From the NCBI RefSeq assembly GCF_004514425.2, contig NZ_MYFN02000006.1, positions 1 to 64,000 of the forward strand: a stretch of 64,000 nucleotides of DNA. The letters run 5' to 3'. A program made the position numbers and the translations under genes. The notes beneath the pieces are model-generated. The model worked only from the letters and a program-made list of their open reading frames with translations, made no database searches and had not been told where the DNA came from. Below, piece by piece: positions 22,676 to 30,853 of the stretch (positions are counted from its first letter, which is position 1; each line of letters opens with the position of its first letter). This DNA is from Shinella sumterensis. Its GTDB lineage: Bacteria > Pseudomonadota > Alphaproteobacteria > Rhizobiales > Rhizobiaceae.

Positions 22676-23475
22676 TGGCGTGCGTCGATCCTGATGCGAT
22701 GGTCGAGGACGGAATCAACAAGGTCCTCACGCAGTATCGCGAAAGCCCGAAGCTCCTCCACATGATCCGCACCTACATGCGGAAGGTGGCGGAGATCCAT
22801 ACGGCGATCTGCGATCTACCGAGCCATTTCGACCTCCAGTCGGCCGTTGGTGATCAACTGACACTGATCGGCAAGCGCATGGGTTTCCCTCGCTGCCACT
22901 GCGTGTGCGACATCCAGCCGGTCTACGGATTTGCCTGCGAAGGCGTGCCGACCGACCGACCGATCATAGGCCCTTGCGAGGTTGGCTCGTGGGAGGGTTG
23001 CGGTGAGGACGGCATTTCGGAGATCTGTATCGACGATGACGAGATGTACCGGAAGCTGCTCATCTCTCGATCGTTCCAGATGCAGTCGCGTTACAGCCTC
23101 GAAGACCTGACCGCCTCTTTACAAGTTCTCTATGGGGAGCAGGCGGCGGTTCTCGATGCCGGCAACGGACGTGTGGTCCTCGCTCCATTCCGTGAACTCA
23201 GCGAGGCCGAGACGGCCATTCTGCAAATCGTGCCTCGCGCGCTGCCGCTCGCGCCAGGCATCGTATCCCGCTGGCACTTCGGCACGTTCCTGGTCGCCGG
23301 CTTCGGCGAAGGCTGGGGCGGCCCCTGCGAGGATTGGGAAGCCGACGGCCTGCCTCTGGCGACCGAGGCGGGCGACATTCTCGTCACCGAGAGTGGCGAA
23401 GAACTTTGGACCGGCGCGCTTACGCGGGGCGCCGACATGATGTGCGAGATCGATCTCAAACCCTATTCCTGCTGA
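22675..23475 (+). CDS. Baseplate/tail protein with DUF2612-type fold and Cys-rich insert
   Basis: It encodes 266 residues. The N-terminus (KLLHMIRTYMRKVAEIHTAICDLPSHFDLQSAVGDQLTLIGKRMGFPR) is the DUF2612 'lD.a.G.qLd.iG...G' pattern of phage wedge proteins. An insert at about residues 75-125 has nine or so Cys (RCHCVCDIQP...FACEGVP...GPCEVGSWEGCGEDGISEICI), unusual for a wedge protein, and could bind metal. It is the last baseplate gene before the fibres. Confidence 0.78.
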   Translation: MACVDPDAMVEDGINKVLTQYRESPKLLHMIRTYMRKVAEIHTAICDLPSHFDLQSAVGDQLTLIGKRMGFPRCHCVCDIQPVYGFACEGVPTDRPIIGPCEVGSWEGCGEDGISEICIDDDEMYRKLLISRSFQMQSRYSLEDLTASLQVLYGEQAAVLDAGNGRVVLAPFRELSEAETAILQIVPRALPLAPGIVSRWHFGTFLVAGFGEGWGGPCEDWEADGLPLATEAGDILVTESGEELWTGALTRGADMMCEIDLKPYSC

Positions 23476-23490
23476 TAAGGAACCCCGAAA

Positions 23491-24423
23491 ATGGCTGATT
23501 TTGACCCCCCGTTCGCCTGGGATGGCGAGCGGCGCGTGCCTACTGCTGACGAAATCCAGAGCGGCATCGGCTGCGGACCGTTCAGCCTGCCCCTGTGGAA
23601 CTGGCTGCTCTGGTCTCTCCAGTCCGAAATCGGCCACGTCATCACCTTCAATGGCCTGACGCCGGACAACGGCGATATGGAACAGTTGAGGAAGGCCATT
23701 CAGGCCCAGATCGACGCATCGACAGGCGGCGGCGACCCTTCGACCTACCTGACCCTGCTTCAGGCATCGTCGCGGCTTCCTATCTTCCCGGAGGTGCAGA
23801 ACGCAAACGGTCACTTCGGGGTCATCACGCCGGCCACGGGCCAGGTGCGCGTGCCCGCCGGCGTCAACTTCCTGCACCGCGGCATCTCGCCGTACGCAAC
23901 CGTACAGACGGACTTGGCCACAGACGCGAGCAAGACGTACCATCTCCGCTGGAACAAGACGGATGGGTTCTCGCTGAAGGATCTGTCGTCTGGAGCCTAC
24001 AACCCGTCGACGCTAGCCGAGGCGAACGCCGCGTTCGACAGTTCCTTCGATGACATGCTCGTCGCCAGGGTCGTGACCAACTCCAGCAACGTCCCGACGA
24101 TCACGAACCTCGTCAACAAGGACCGCATGGCTATGCAAGCGCTCATCACGGGCACGAACGGCCGTGACGTCGGGCAAAATGGCGCGCGCTTTGACTTTGA
24201 TCAGGCGATCAACTGGGCACGCACTCCGAAGGATTTCAACTTCTCGCTCGCCACCATCGGCGCGAACAACATCAACACGTTCGTTCCTGATTTTTCTATC
24301 GGGGCTAAGACCACCGGAACCCCGGCACCCACTGCATTTGACGTCAATCGCTACCGTCTCTCGCAGACCGTAATGTACGATTACTCGAATGCACTTGTGA
24401 TGCAGTTCGCCGCGAGGGCATAA
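23491..24423 (+). CDS. Tail fibre protein (310 aa)
   Basis: The N-terminal 80 residues (FDPPFAWDGERRVPTADEIQSGIGCGPFSLPLWNWLLWSLQSEIGHVITFNGLTPDNGDMEQLRKAIQAQI) are an attachment-type domain common in rhizobial phage fibres. The middle and C-terminal parts are Asn/Thr/Ser-rich beta sequence (GQVRVPAGVNFLHRGI...), typical of a receptor-binding shaft. No chaperone motif is seen. Identity as a fibre comes from composition and position. Confidence 0.65.
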   Translation: MADFDPPFAWDGERRVPTADEIQSGIGCGPFSLPLWNWLLWSLQSEIGHVITFNGLTPDNGDMEQLRKAIQAQIDASTGGGDPSTYLTLLQASSRLPIFPEVQNANGHFGVITPATGQVRVPAGVNFLHRGISPYATVQTDLATDASKTYHLRWNKTDGFSLKDLSSGAYNPSTLAEANAAFDSSFDDMLVARVVTNSSNVPTITNLVNKDRMAMQALITGTNGRDVGQNGARFDFDQAINWARTPKDFNFSLATIGANNINTFVPDFSIGAKTTGTPAPTAFDVNRYRLSQTVMYDYSNALVMQFAARA

Positions 24424-24426
24424 CCG

Positions 24427-25209
24427 ATGGGAATCACGATCGAAGATCTGAGCCCTACGGCTCTGCCAGGGCGCGACCATGTCGTGCCTGCGATGAGGGA
24501 AGGCCTGACGGTCAAGCTGACCATTGCTCAGATCCTTTCACTTCTCACCAGCAACGACATTCCTGCGGCTGCGGTAACGATCGCCAAGCTCGTCGACGGG
24601 GTTCTATCGGCCAACGCGGCAGGACGCGCGAAAATGGCGGATGGCTTTCTCACGTCTGCAAAATTCGCCTCGACCACCTTGGCCGACCTGAAATGGCTCT
24701 CAAAGGGCATCGGCGAATTCTACGTCGCAGATGACAACGTGGCGGGCGTGGATATTCCCCCCACGAACAGCAGCCTCTATCGGTTCGTGGAGCTGACGTC
24801 TGGCTTGACTGGATCGGGCCAGTACAACGAAGGCTGCCTTGGCAGCGAGAGTGTATCGGGTTCCGCCCCGCTGGTCTTGGCGACGGCTTTGGTCAGCCTC
24901 GCGGGATCGCCCATGAACGGCCAAACGATCCGGCTCATCAACACCGAGCGGCGCATGCTTCGGGCCGGCTCGGCAGGCACCCTTCAGAACGACGCAATCC
25001 AGAACGTGACGGGCACCATTTCGGGCGGACAGGAGGCTCTAACCGGCACAGGTCCGTTCACCACAGGGGCCAATGGTGTAGCTAACCGTCCAAACAATGG
25101 AACCGCGAGCACAAATGCAGTGAACTTCGACCTGTCCTTGGTGGCTCGGACAGACACTGAAACCCGAATGAAGAACATCGGCGTGCGAATTTTCAGGAGG
25201 ATCAAATGA
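24427..25209 (+). CDS. Tail fibre/collar-like protein (260 aa)
   Basis: The protein opens with a Leu/Ala-rich helical part (GLTVKLTIAQILSLLTSNDIPAAAVTIAKLVDGVLSANAAGRAKMADGFLTSAKF), of the kind seen where fibre subunits trimerise. The C-terminus resembles a phage collar or tip module (GQTIRLINTERRMLRAGSAGTLQNDAIQNVTG...GTASTNAVNFDLSLVARTDTETRMKNIGVRIF), with the 'R.rNva....ik' style end. It follows the first fibre gene with a 3-bp gap. Confidence 0.7.
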   Translation: MGITIEDLSPTALPGRDHVVPAMREGLTVKLTIAQILSLLTSNDIPAAAVTIAKLVDGVLSANAAGRAKMADGFLTSAKFASTTLADLKWLSKGIGEFYVADDNVAGVDIPPTNSSLYRFVELTSGLTGSGQYNEGCLGSESVSGSAPLVLATALVSLAGSPMNGQTIRLINTERRMLRAGSAGTLQNDAIQNVTGTISGGQEALTGTGPFTTGANGVANRPNNGTASTNAVNFDLSLVARTDTETRMKNIGVRIFRRIK

Positions 25210-25394
25210 GATACTGGGCATTTGAGGGCGGTGTCATGACCAGCCCTTCGGAGACGATCAAGATTACGGAAGCGCAGTACCAAGCAGCCGTCGCCGGCAT
25301 GCTGGACGGCAAGGTGGTGACGATCGATGGCGGTTTTGCCATCATCGATCCGCCCGAGCCGGAGGCTGCACCCGAGATCGAGCCGGAGGCCTGA
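25206..25394 (+). CDS. Small fibre-associated protein (62 aa)
   Basis: The gene starts 4 bp inside the previous stop. MRYWAFEGGVMTSPSETIKITEAQYQAAVAGMLDGKVVTIDGGFAIIDPPEPE resembles the N-terminal part of short phage tail-fibre assembly proteins ('it...y..al..m..Gk.v...dG'). An acidic Pro/Glu tail follows. It may act as a chaperone for the neighbouring fibres; evidence is limited to resemblance and position. Confidence 0.6.
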   Translation: MRYWAFEGGVMTSPSETIKITEAQYQAAVAGMLDGKVVTIDGGFAIIDPPEPEAAPEIEPEA

Positions 25395-25396
25395 CC

Positions 25397-26404
25397 ATGA
25401 GCTTCGGCCCCGGTAAGCACATTCTGCGGTACGACCAGGCGGGAAGCACGGTAGACCTCGTCCCGACCAGCAGCGGTAACGTATGGCTCGATGTCAATTG
25501 CATGCGGAAGAACCTGAACTATACCGTTCGCTATCCGTCTTCCGCGCCGGCCGGCCGTATCGTCGTGATGGATGCCGGTCCGTTCGGCAAGTTTTCCGAT
25601 ACGGGCACGCGGGGCATCACGCTCAAGCACGGCCAGTCGATCACCTTCAAGCGCACCGGCCGCGAGACGTACGATGTTGTCAGCGTCGGAGGCGTATCGG
25701 GGCTGCAAGGTCGTTCTTCGTCGTTTAACACCGCGCCCGTCCGCATCCTCATCGTCGGCCAGTCTCTCGGGCAGGAGTGGGAACATTCGCCAGCCGTTCA
25801 GTCCTTCGTTGATCGTCTGGACGAGCTGCACACGCTCGCCGGCACGGTTCGGCCTGCAATCTCCTTCGTGCACAAGTGCACTGGCGGTAGCGCGGCGCTT
25901 AAGGAATATAGGCCCGATTCGACGCGCTACTGGTGGGATTACGACGGTAACGCATCCGGTCCGCTCAACTCTTCCGTATGCTCTGATCTGAACGGTATGG
26001 CTTCCTCAGAGAAGCCGACGCACGTTTTCTGGATCCAAGGCGAACAGGATAGCGGGCTTTACGCTGGCGCGACGGAGGATCAGGACGCCGCATTCCGGGA
26101 GCGGTATGCAAGGGCCGCTACTGCGGTCCTCAAGATCATCCGAGGAACTATCAAGAGCGCTGATCGGTATTCCATACCCGCCTATCTGCAAATTCTCGGC
26201 ACACGCGCCAGTGGCGAGCGTCGCGGTATGCCGATCGTTCGCTTGGCGCAGTATGATGCCATCGCTGCGCCCGACATCAATCTCAATGTCGGGGCAGTGA
26301 ACCCGCTCGATCTCCCGCTTGAGGATGATGTTCACCCGACAGATGGCGGATATGGCATTCTTGGCGGCCTATGGGCGGACGCGGTATTCGGAAGCCTTAC
26401 CTGA
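25397..26404 (+). CDS. Tail-associated SASA-type (SGNH) carbohydrate esterase
   Basis: It encodes 335 residues. After a beta-rich N-terminal attachment region (1 to about 110) comes a sialic-acid O-acetylesterase-like SGNH domain: VRILIVGQSLGQ with nucleophile S123 in GQS, WIQGEQD (W212, Q214, E216) and the DxxH pair in EDDVHPTD (D310, H313). Such enzymes remove acetyl groups from surface polysaccharides. At the end of the fibre block it probably deacetylates capsule or O-antigen during adsorption. The substrate cannot be told from sequence. Confidence 0.8.
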   Translation: MSFGPGKHILRYDQAGSTVDLVPTSSGNVWLDVNCMRKNLNYTVRYPSSAPAGRIVVMDAGPFGKFSDTGTRGITLKHGQSITFKRTGRETYDVVSVGGVSGLQGRSSSFNTAPVRILIVGQSLGQEWEHSPAVQSFVDRLDELHTLAGTVRPAISFVHKCTGGSAALKEYRPDSTRYWWDYDGNASGPLNSSVCSDLNGMASSEKPTHVFWIQGEQDSGLYAGATEDQDAAFRERYARAATAVLKIIRGTIKSADRYSIPAYLQILGTRASGERRGMPIVRLAQYDAIAAPDINLNVGAVNPLDLPLEDDVHPTDGGYGILGGLWADAVFGSLT

Positions 26405-26579
26405 TCGACCAATTGGCGACAGAATCGGATTCCTCATCTTCGTCCATCTGCCGATACTCCCAGCCGGCCTGGGTCCACCGCCTCCAGATAAAATGCTGGC
26501 GCGTTGTGGTCTCGTGCCATTCAGTGTGACCTAGAACGCGATGATAAAAATGGCGAAGTCTGGAAAAAATGGTGCGCAT
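26397..26579 (-). CDS. Small basic protein on the minus strand (60 aa)
   Basis: The reading frame from ATG 26579 gives MRTIFSRLRHFYHRVLGHTEWHETTTRQHFIWRRWTQAGWEYRQMDEDEESDS, a His/Trp/Arg-rich start with an acidic end. It is well-formed protein, and the opposite strand has no alternative here. No good ribosome-binding site is seen; a TTG at 26621 is another possible start. Its 3' end overlaps the esterase stop by 8 bp. Function unknown. Confidence 0.4.
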   Translation of the reverse strand: MRTIFSRLRHFYHRVLGHTEWHETTTRQHFIWRRWTQAGWEYRQMDEDEESDSVANWSIR

Positions 26580-26651
26580 CTGTAGAACCAAATTGCAATG
26601 GCTCAAGCATACAGCCGTCAACCTTCGTTCTCAACTCTTAATGACACCTTC

Positions 26652-28136
26652 TTATGCTTGATCAACTTTCAGGCGCTTTTTCGACATGTGCTGCGCGATG
26701 AGCATCGTCGCCGCGATCACTGCCAGTAGGCTCGCAGATTGCCAATACCGCATGATGAATCCTTGGCTGAATGCGGCCAGCGCGATCGACATACCGAAGA
26801 ATAAGATTGAGGCGGTGTATGGAGAACGTAGCTTCCCCCAACGCCAAGCGAGGACGGTCACAACGCAGAAGAACAAAGTCACCCCGGCCGGCGGCGGTGA
26901 AAATTTAATCGGCGGCAAACGCCCGAAAGCGTCGATGACCGGTGAGAGCGAAAGTCGGTTGTCGGTGAAGGTCGTGAGATTGAAGGGGTTCGGCCCTTCA
27001 AAATATGCCCTACGTTCCCGCCGGTGGTCTCTTTCGATCAACCACTTTTTCGCGTCTTGCATCCTCTGATCATAGGTTTTCCCGTCCCCGACTTTGAAGC
27101 GCGTCGAAGGGGAGAACAGATAACGCAGTAAGGAAGCCGCCACATCCTGCGTGACCTCCATCGGGACCGCCTTAAGAGTTTCAATCCCAACTCTACCGTA
27201 GAGCTTCGAAGCATACTCGGGTCCATCGATGACTATGGACTGGCCAATGCCGGATACCATGACCTCTTCTTTAGGAAGCGTCCCCAGCCTGTCGGCCTGC
27301 ACTTTTCCGGCCAGCTCCCTGCTTGCGGGGCCGAACGCCGCATCACCGAAGAACGCGACGGGGCGATAGAACAGGAAATACTCCTTGATCTGATAAGGTA
27401 GCTCTTTTCCTGTGAAGCCTTTGAAAACCACGGGCGGAATAATGCAGGTTGCGGCATAGACCGTGATCATTCCCGCCACCAGCGCCGACGCACCACTTCG
27501 CGAGAAGCGCTTGTGGCGATAGCTTAAGCCCGTCGCCGCCAGCATGCCGCAGAAAAGAAAAAGCGATTCAGGGCGAACACCGAACGTAAGGCCGCAGCAT
27601 GCCGACGCGGCGAGCATCCATGCTACAGCCTGCCCGCCCGTTTCGCGCCTTTGGGCAACGTCAAACATGCCGAGAGAAGCGAGAGCAAGTGGTGTGAAGA
27701 TATTCTCTGTCAGGGGGCGGTCCCATTCGATCCAAACGGCGGCGACGAGGATCAGCGCCAAGCTTACCCAGAATGCGCCCGGCCGCTCCAAGGTCGCATA
27801 GCACCAAGCCGAGATCGTGAAGAATGTTAGAAGCGCAAAACCCGCTAGAGTTATGGTTATCGTGTCAATTGTGACACCGAACACGAGCTGCGGAAGGTAG
27901 TAGGCGAGGACCACGTAAATACGTGAGCCGATCTTATAGGCAACGGTATCGACCTGTCCGATAGACCAGGAGTGGCCCGCATGCAGATAATTTGCTGCAT
28001 CGGGCGAAAATGCGGGCGGAGAAGCGGCAGACCACAAAGCCAATACCGCTGAGAATGCCGTGAGTAGAAGTATCGGAAGGACAGAACCGGTTGAGGCGGT
28101 GCGTAATCGCCGCGCGTGGTCTAGGTCGATCGACAT
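26652..28136 (-). CDS. Multi-pass membrane protein, GT-C glycosyltransferase-like
   Basis: It encodes 494 residues; the ATG at 28136 has GGAGGAAG upstream. About 10-12 hydrophobic segments surround an early periplasmic loop with PPAFSPDAANYLHAGH, where an acidic residue sits as in GT-C enzymes, and another conserved region at EWDRPLTENIF. Large soluble loops lie at about 240-375. GT-C proteins use lipid-linked sugars to decorate surface glycans. Placed antisense between fibres and lysis genes, it looks like a lysogenic-conversion gene that alters the receptor. The family call is by topology and motif style only. Confidence 0.6.
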   Translation of the reverse strand: MSIDLDHARRLRTASTGSVLPILLLTAFSAVLALWSAASPPAFSPDAANYLHAGHSWSIGQVDTVAYKIGSRIYVVLAYYLPQLVFGVTIDTITITLAGFALLTFFTISAWCYATLERPGAFWVSLALILVAAVWIEWDRPLTENIFTPLALASLGMFDVAQRRETGGQAVAWMLAASACCGLTFGVRPESLFLFCGMLAATGLSYRHKRFSRSGASALVAGMITVYAATCIIPPVVFKGFTGKELPYQIKEYFLFYRPVAFFGDAAFGPASRELAGKVQADRLGTLPKEEVMVSGIGQSIVIDGPEYASKLYGRVGIETLKAVPMEVTQDVAASLLRYLFSPSTRFKVGDGKTYDQRMQDAKKWLIERDHRRERRAYFEGPNPFNLTTFTDNRLSLSPVIDAFGRLPPIKFSPPPAGVTLFFCVVTVLAWRWGKLRSPYTASILFFGMSIALAAFSQGFIMRYWQSASLLAVIAATMLIAQHMSKKRLKVDQA

Positions 28137-28217
28137 GCCCTTCCTCCGATTTTCAGACGCGCACTCTACAGACTGACAGTCGGAAGTACACCACCCGAAC
28201 AACCTTAGGAAATCACC

Positions 28218-29252
28218 ATGGACAGAACCGTACCGAAAGGCGCGGCGCTTTCGCTTGCTCTGCTGGAGCGAGCTTACGGCCGAGTCTTCACCAATGCCCA
28301 GCGCGCCAATGCGCAAAGCGTGATCGACGCTATCCGCCAGTACGGCGAGCGCTTCGGCCTTCTCCAGCCGCATCGTCTCGCACAGTTCCTCGCGCAGATC
28401 ATGCACGAGAGCGGGGGCTTCAAGTACGATCGCGAGATCTGGGGCCCGACGCCGGCACAGAAGCGCTACGAGGGCCGCAAGGATCTCGGCAACGTCCAGA
28501 AGGGCGACGGCTCGCGCTTCCGGGGCCGTGGACCGATTCAGGTCACGGGCCGCAACAACTACCGCGCCTTCACCAAGTGGGCCAAAAAGATCGATGCCGC
28601 CGCGCCGAACTTCGAGAACGCACCGGACAAGCTCACAACCGACCATTGGGAGGGGCTTTCGCCGATCTGGTATTGGGACGAGGGCAACCCCGACAAGAAG
28701 AGCCTGAACCGCCTTGCCGACCGTGGCGACATCGAGAACATCACGCGGAAGATTAACGGCGGGCTGAACGGCTACGACGACCGCCTGCGCTACTACGACC
28801 GCGTGTCGCTGGCGCTGCTCGGCTATGCCGTCAATGAAATGCCGCGCTTCCAGGCTGATGCCGGCCTCAAGGACCGTTCCGGCACGTCGGGCCCGCTCAC
28901 CCGCGCCGCGCTGCACAAGGCTCTCCTCAAGCAGACTGCCGCACACCGCCTGTCCGATGACGTCGCCACGGCCCCAGTTGTGGAAGAGATCGAGGTCGCA
29001 GTGCCGGTCCCGGTGGAAAAACAGGTCGTTCCCGTCGCCGTCGAGAAGGAGGTGAAGAAGAAGTTCAACCTCTTCGGCTGGATCGGCGGCCTCATCTCGT
29101 CCGGTGGTCTTGGCGCCCTCGGCCTGTCGGGGATGAACTGGCAGGGCATAATCGCCATTGGTGGCGCGCTGCTCTTCGCTGCCCTTCTCGCTCTTGTGCT
29201 TCGCCACTGGCTCATCAGGGCCGTGCGTGAGGTCCGCGAAGGGCTTGAGTGA
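28218..29252 (+). CDS. GH19-like endolysin with C-terminal membrane anchor
   Basis: It encodes 344 residues. Residues 1 to about 215 resemble GH19 chitinase-fold phage lysozymes: MHESGG with catalytic-type E64, and RGRGPIQVTGRNNY at 102-115. A Val/Pro/Glu linker (EEIEVAVPVPVEKQVVPVAVEKEV) follows, then a Gly-rich segment and a strong hydrophobic helix at about 311-331 ending in Arg-rich sequence. It would degrade peptidoglycan during lysis; the C-terminal anchor is unusual and implies membrane tethering. It opens the lysis cassette. Confidence 0.85.
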   Translation: MDRTVPKGAALSLALLERAYGRVFTNAQRANAQSVIDAIRQYGERFGLLQPHRLAQFLAQIMHESGGFKYDREIWGPTPAQKRYEGRKDLGNVQKGDGSRFRGRGPIQVTGRNNYRAFTKWAKKIDAAAPNFENAPDKLTTDHWEGLSPIWYWDEGNPDKKSLNRLADRGDIENITRKINGGLNGYDDRLRYYDRVSLALLGYAVNEMPRFQADAGLKDRSGTSGPLTRAALHKALLKQTAAHRLSDDVATAPVVEEIEVAVPVPVEKQVVPVAVEKEVKKKFNLFGWIGGLISSGGLGALGLSGMNWQGIIAIGGALLFAALLALVLRHWLIRAVREVREGLE

Positions 29253-29530
29253 TGTTCGGCCTTCTGGACGGCCTCAAGATCGGCGCCGGAGCAATCCTCG
29301 GCGCCGGCCTGATCCTCGGCCCCGCATATCTCTACGGCAAATCTGCCGGCAAGACCGAGGCGGCAACCGCGGCCCTTCAAAAATCGATCGAGGTCATGCG
29401 CGAAAGGAGCGCCACCGATGATGAAATCTCTCGTTCCGATCTTGCTGGCATGTGCGCTTATCTCGGGCTGCTCGAAGACGACCAGCGCGAGTGCATGCGA
29501 CGGCTGGCGCAAGCTGACCATGAACCTTGA
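29252..29530 (+). CDS. Inner-membrane spanin-like protein (Rz type)
   Basis: It encodes 92 residues. A single N-terminal transmembrane segment (IGAGAILGAGLILGPAYLYG) is followed by a helical periplasmic part (KTEAATAALQKSIEVMRERSATDDEISRSDLAGMCAYLG...). This matches i-spanin topology. The ATG overlaps the endolysin stop (TGATG), and an overlapping out-of-frame lipoprotein gene lies in its 3' half, the classic Rz/Rz1 arrangement. Confidence 0.78.
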   Translation: MFGLLDGLKIGAGAILGAGLILGPAYLYGKSAGKTEAATAALQKSIEVMRERSATDDEISRSDLAGMCAYLGLLEDDQRECMRRLAQADHEP

Positions 29531-29624
29531 GACAGCGCTCTACGTCACCCAGAATGACCGCACGCTTGCCAACGGTGTTGCCTCGCACAACGCGCACGGC
29601 ACGCGGCAAGGCTGCTGGAAATGA
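29418..29624 (+). CDS. Outer-membrane spanin-like lipoprotein (Rz1 type)
   Basis: It encodes 68 residues in another frame, beginning inside the Rz-like gene. GGAGCGCCACCG precedes the tandem ATGs. MMKSLVPILLACALISGC is a lipoprotein signal with lipobox LISGC; the mature part is short (SKTTSASACDGWRKLTMNLETALYV...). It would join the Rz-like protein to bridge both membranes in the last step of lysis. Its stop overlaps the next ATG. Confidence 0.78.
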   Translation: MMKSLVPILLACALISGCSKTTSASACDGWRKLTMNLETALYVTQNDRTLANGVASHNAHGTRQGCWK

Positions 29625-29905
29625 TGCCAGACCAGACCATCCTTGATGCCGGCAAGTCGATCACCGATGTCGGCGTGGTCGGCGGCGTCCTCATCCTCAG
29701 CTGGCTCGCCCTGGCATGGGTGGTGCGGACCTGGCGGAACGATCTCGACAAGCGGGACGCTCTGCTCGCCGAAGAACGCGCCGCCCATCAGAAGACGAAG
29801 GATGATCAGATTGCCGACCTTCGCAATCTCGCCCGTGTCGCCGAGGGCGTGGAGAAAATGCACGAAACTCTGATCGCCATGGCCGTGAGAGGGGAGAAAG
29901 CATGA
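29621..29905 (+). CDS. Single-pass membrane protein in the lysis cassette, candidate holin
   Basis: It encodes 94 residues. One transmembrane segment (VGVVGGVLILSWLALAWVV) lies at about 17-35, followed by a charged helical domain (RNDLDKRDALLAEERAAHQKTKDDQIADLRNLARVAEGVEK). The gene is coupled to Rz1 (AATGATG) and to the next gene. Holins with one such segment exist, but the long charged tail also fits other lysis accessory proteins, so the role is open. Confidence 0.6.
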   Translation: MMPDQTILDAGKSITDVGVVGGVLILSWLALAWVVRTWRNDLDKRDALLAEERAAHQKTKDDQIADLRNLARVAEGVEKMHETLIAMAVRGEKA

Positions 29906-30108
29906 CCCTGCTCCATCGCATTCTCAGGATCCGAGCCACGCCAAAGGCGGATCAACACCTCGAGCGGCTATCGGCGGCCACGGATCAAGAGCTGCTGCAA
30001 CGGCGGCAGGATCTTCGCCAGAAGGTTCAGAAATTGGAAAGCGGCGGACGGGTCATGGAAACCATGGCCGGCGCGATGGGGATGATGCGAGGGCTTGACC
30101 GTGGTTAA
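29902..30108 (+). CDS. Small helical phage protein (68 aa)
   Basis: The protein MTLLHRILRIRATPKADQHLERLSAATDQELLQRRQDLRQKVQKLESGGRV is basic and helical with a Met/Gly-rich end. It overlaps the previous gene by 4 bp and the next by 8 bp. No family is recognised. Tight coupling to the lysis genes suggests shared expression. Confidence 0.55.
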   Translation: MTLLHRILRIRATPKADQHLERLSAATDQELLQRRQDLRQKVQKLESGGRVMETMAGAMGMMRGLDRG

Positions 30109-30793
30109 AATCAAAGGGAACTGGCTGCTGATTGCTTCGGTCGTCGCCGTGGCGCTCTACTGGTCCGTGGCGGCATTCGTCCCCGGGGCGTTCATGAGCG
30201 CTATTGGCTCGCTGGCGCTCCTCGCCTTCGGCGGCGTCTCGTTCGTCCTGTATTCCGAAACCGCCTTCCGGGTCGTCGTCATGGGCGACAGGAGCGGCGA
30301 GGATGATGGCAGCCATCTCGCGGTCTACGGGACTTGGCTGCTCGGGGCAGGGGCCGTGTGGAGCGGCCTGTTCGTCCTAGCGTGGCTTTGGTACGGGCAG
30401 CCGGCGTCGTGGACTGGCACCGCCTCCTCGTCCTTCGGCCGGCATGTCATGGCGATAGGCTTTCTGCTGATGTTCATGGCGCCCCAGACGTCGCAGCATG
30501 GAATCATCATCAAGCGATCGGCCTGGCTCTTTATCGCTCTGGCGCTCGCCATGTCGGCCGGCGTCTGGATCGGCGCGAACCTCAACGTCTCTGAGCGACC
30601 CAACATCGGCCGCCTCTTCCTCAAGATCGACGGCTCACGGCCTCAGTGTCCACCCAACCGCGAGGTCTGGGTCGCTTCCAACTCGCGGCTCTACCACACG
30701 GCAAACAGCCGATATCGCGCCGCCGTGGTGCCAAGGCGATGTTTCAGGACAGAAGCAGAGGCAAAGTCGGCGGGGTTCATTGCCGCTCGATAA
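30101..30793 (+). CDS. Four-pass membrane protein with C-terminal sunset/Ada-type metal-site-like domain
   Basis: It encodes 230 residues from GTG 30101, which has GAGGG seven bases upstream; a TTG at 30095 is too close to it. Four hydrophobic segments fill the first 165 residues. The C-terminal 45 residues (CPPNREVWVASNSRLYHTANSRYRA...PRRCFRTEAEAKSAGF) match the short 'sunset' module often found at the ends of secreted nucleases and lipoproteins, with 'F.teaeA..aGy'. It is the last gene of the late operon; function unknown. Confidence 0.6.
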   Translation: MVKIKGNWLLIASVVAVALYWSVAAFVPGAFMSAIGSLALLAFGGVSFVLYSETAFRVVVMGDRSGEDDGSHLAVYGTWLLGAGAVWSGLFVLAWLWYGQPASWTGTASSSFGRHVMAIGFLLMFMAPQTSQHGIIIKRSAWLFIALALAMSAGVWIGANLNVSERPNIGRLFLKIDGSRPQCPPNREVWVASNSRLYHTANSRYRAAVVPRRCFRTEAEAKSAGFIAAR

Positions 30794-30811
30794 GTCTGAA
30801 CAGAATCAAAC

Positions 30812-30848
30812 GCCCCACTGTCCCGCCTGGGATGGTGGGGCTCTTTTT
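30812..30848 (+). terminator. Rho-independent terminator of the phage late operon
   Basis: GCCCCAC (30812-30818) pairs with GTGGGGC (30835-30841); inside, TCCC pairs with GGGA. TCTTTTT follows immediately. It lies 19 bp after the last late gene and is the strongest terminator in the prophage. Confidence 0.85.
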
Positions 30849-30853
30849 GCGTT

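Noticed and set aside
28137-29207. Upstream extension of the GT-C-like frame through the endolysin region (851 codons in total)
   Set aside because: The extension is antisense to the endolysin and spanin genes; the ATG at 28136 has its own strong ribosome-binding site and begins a normal membrane protein.
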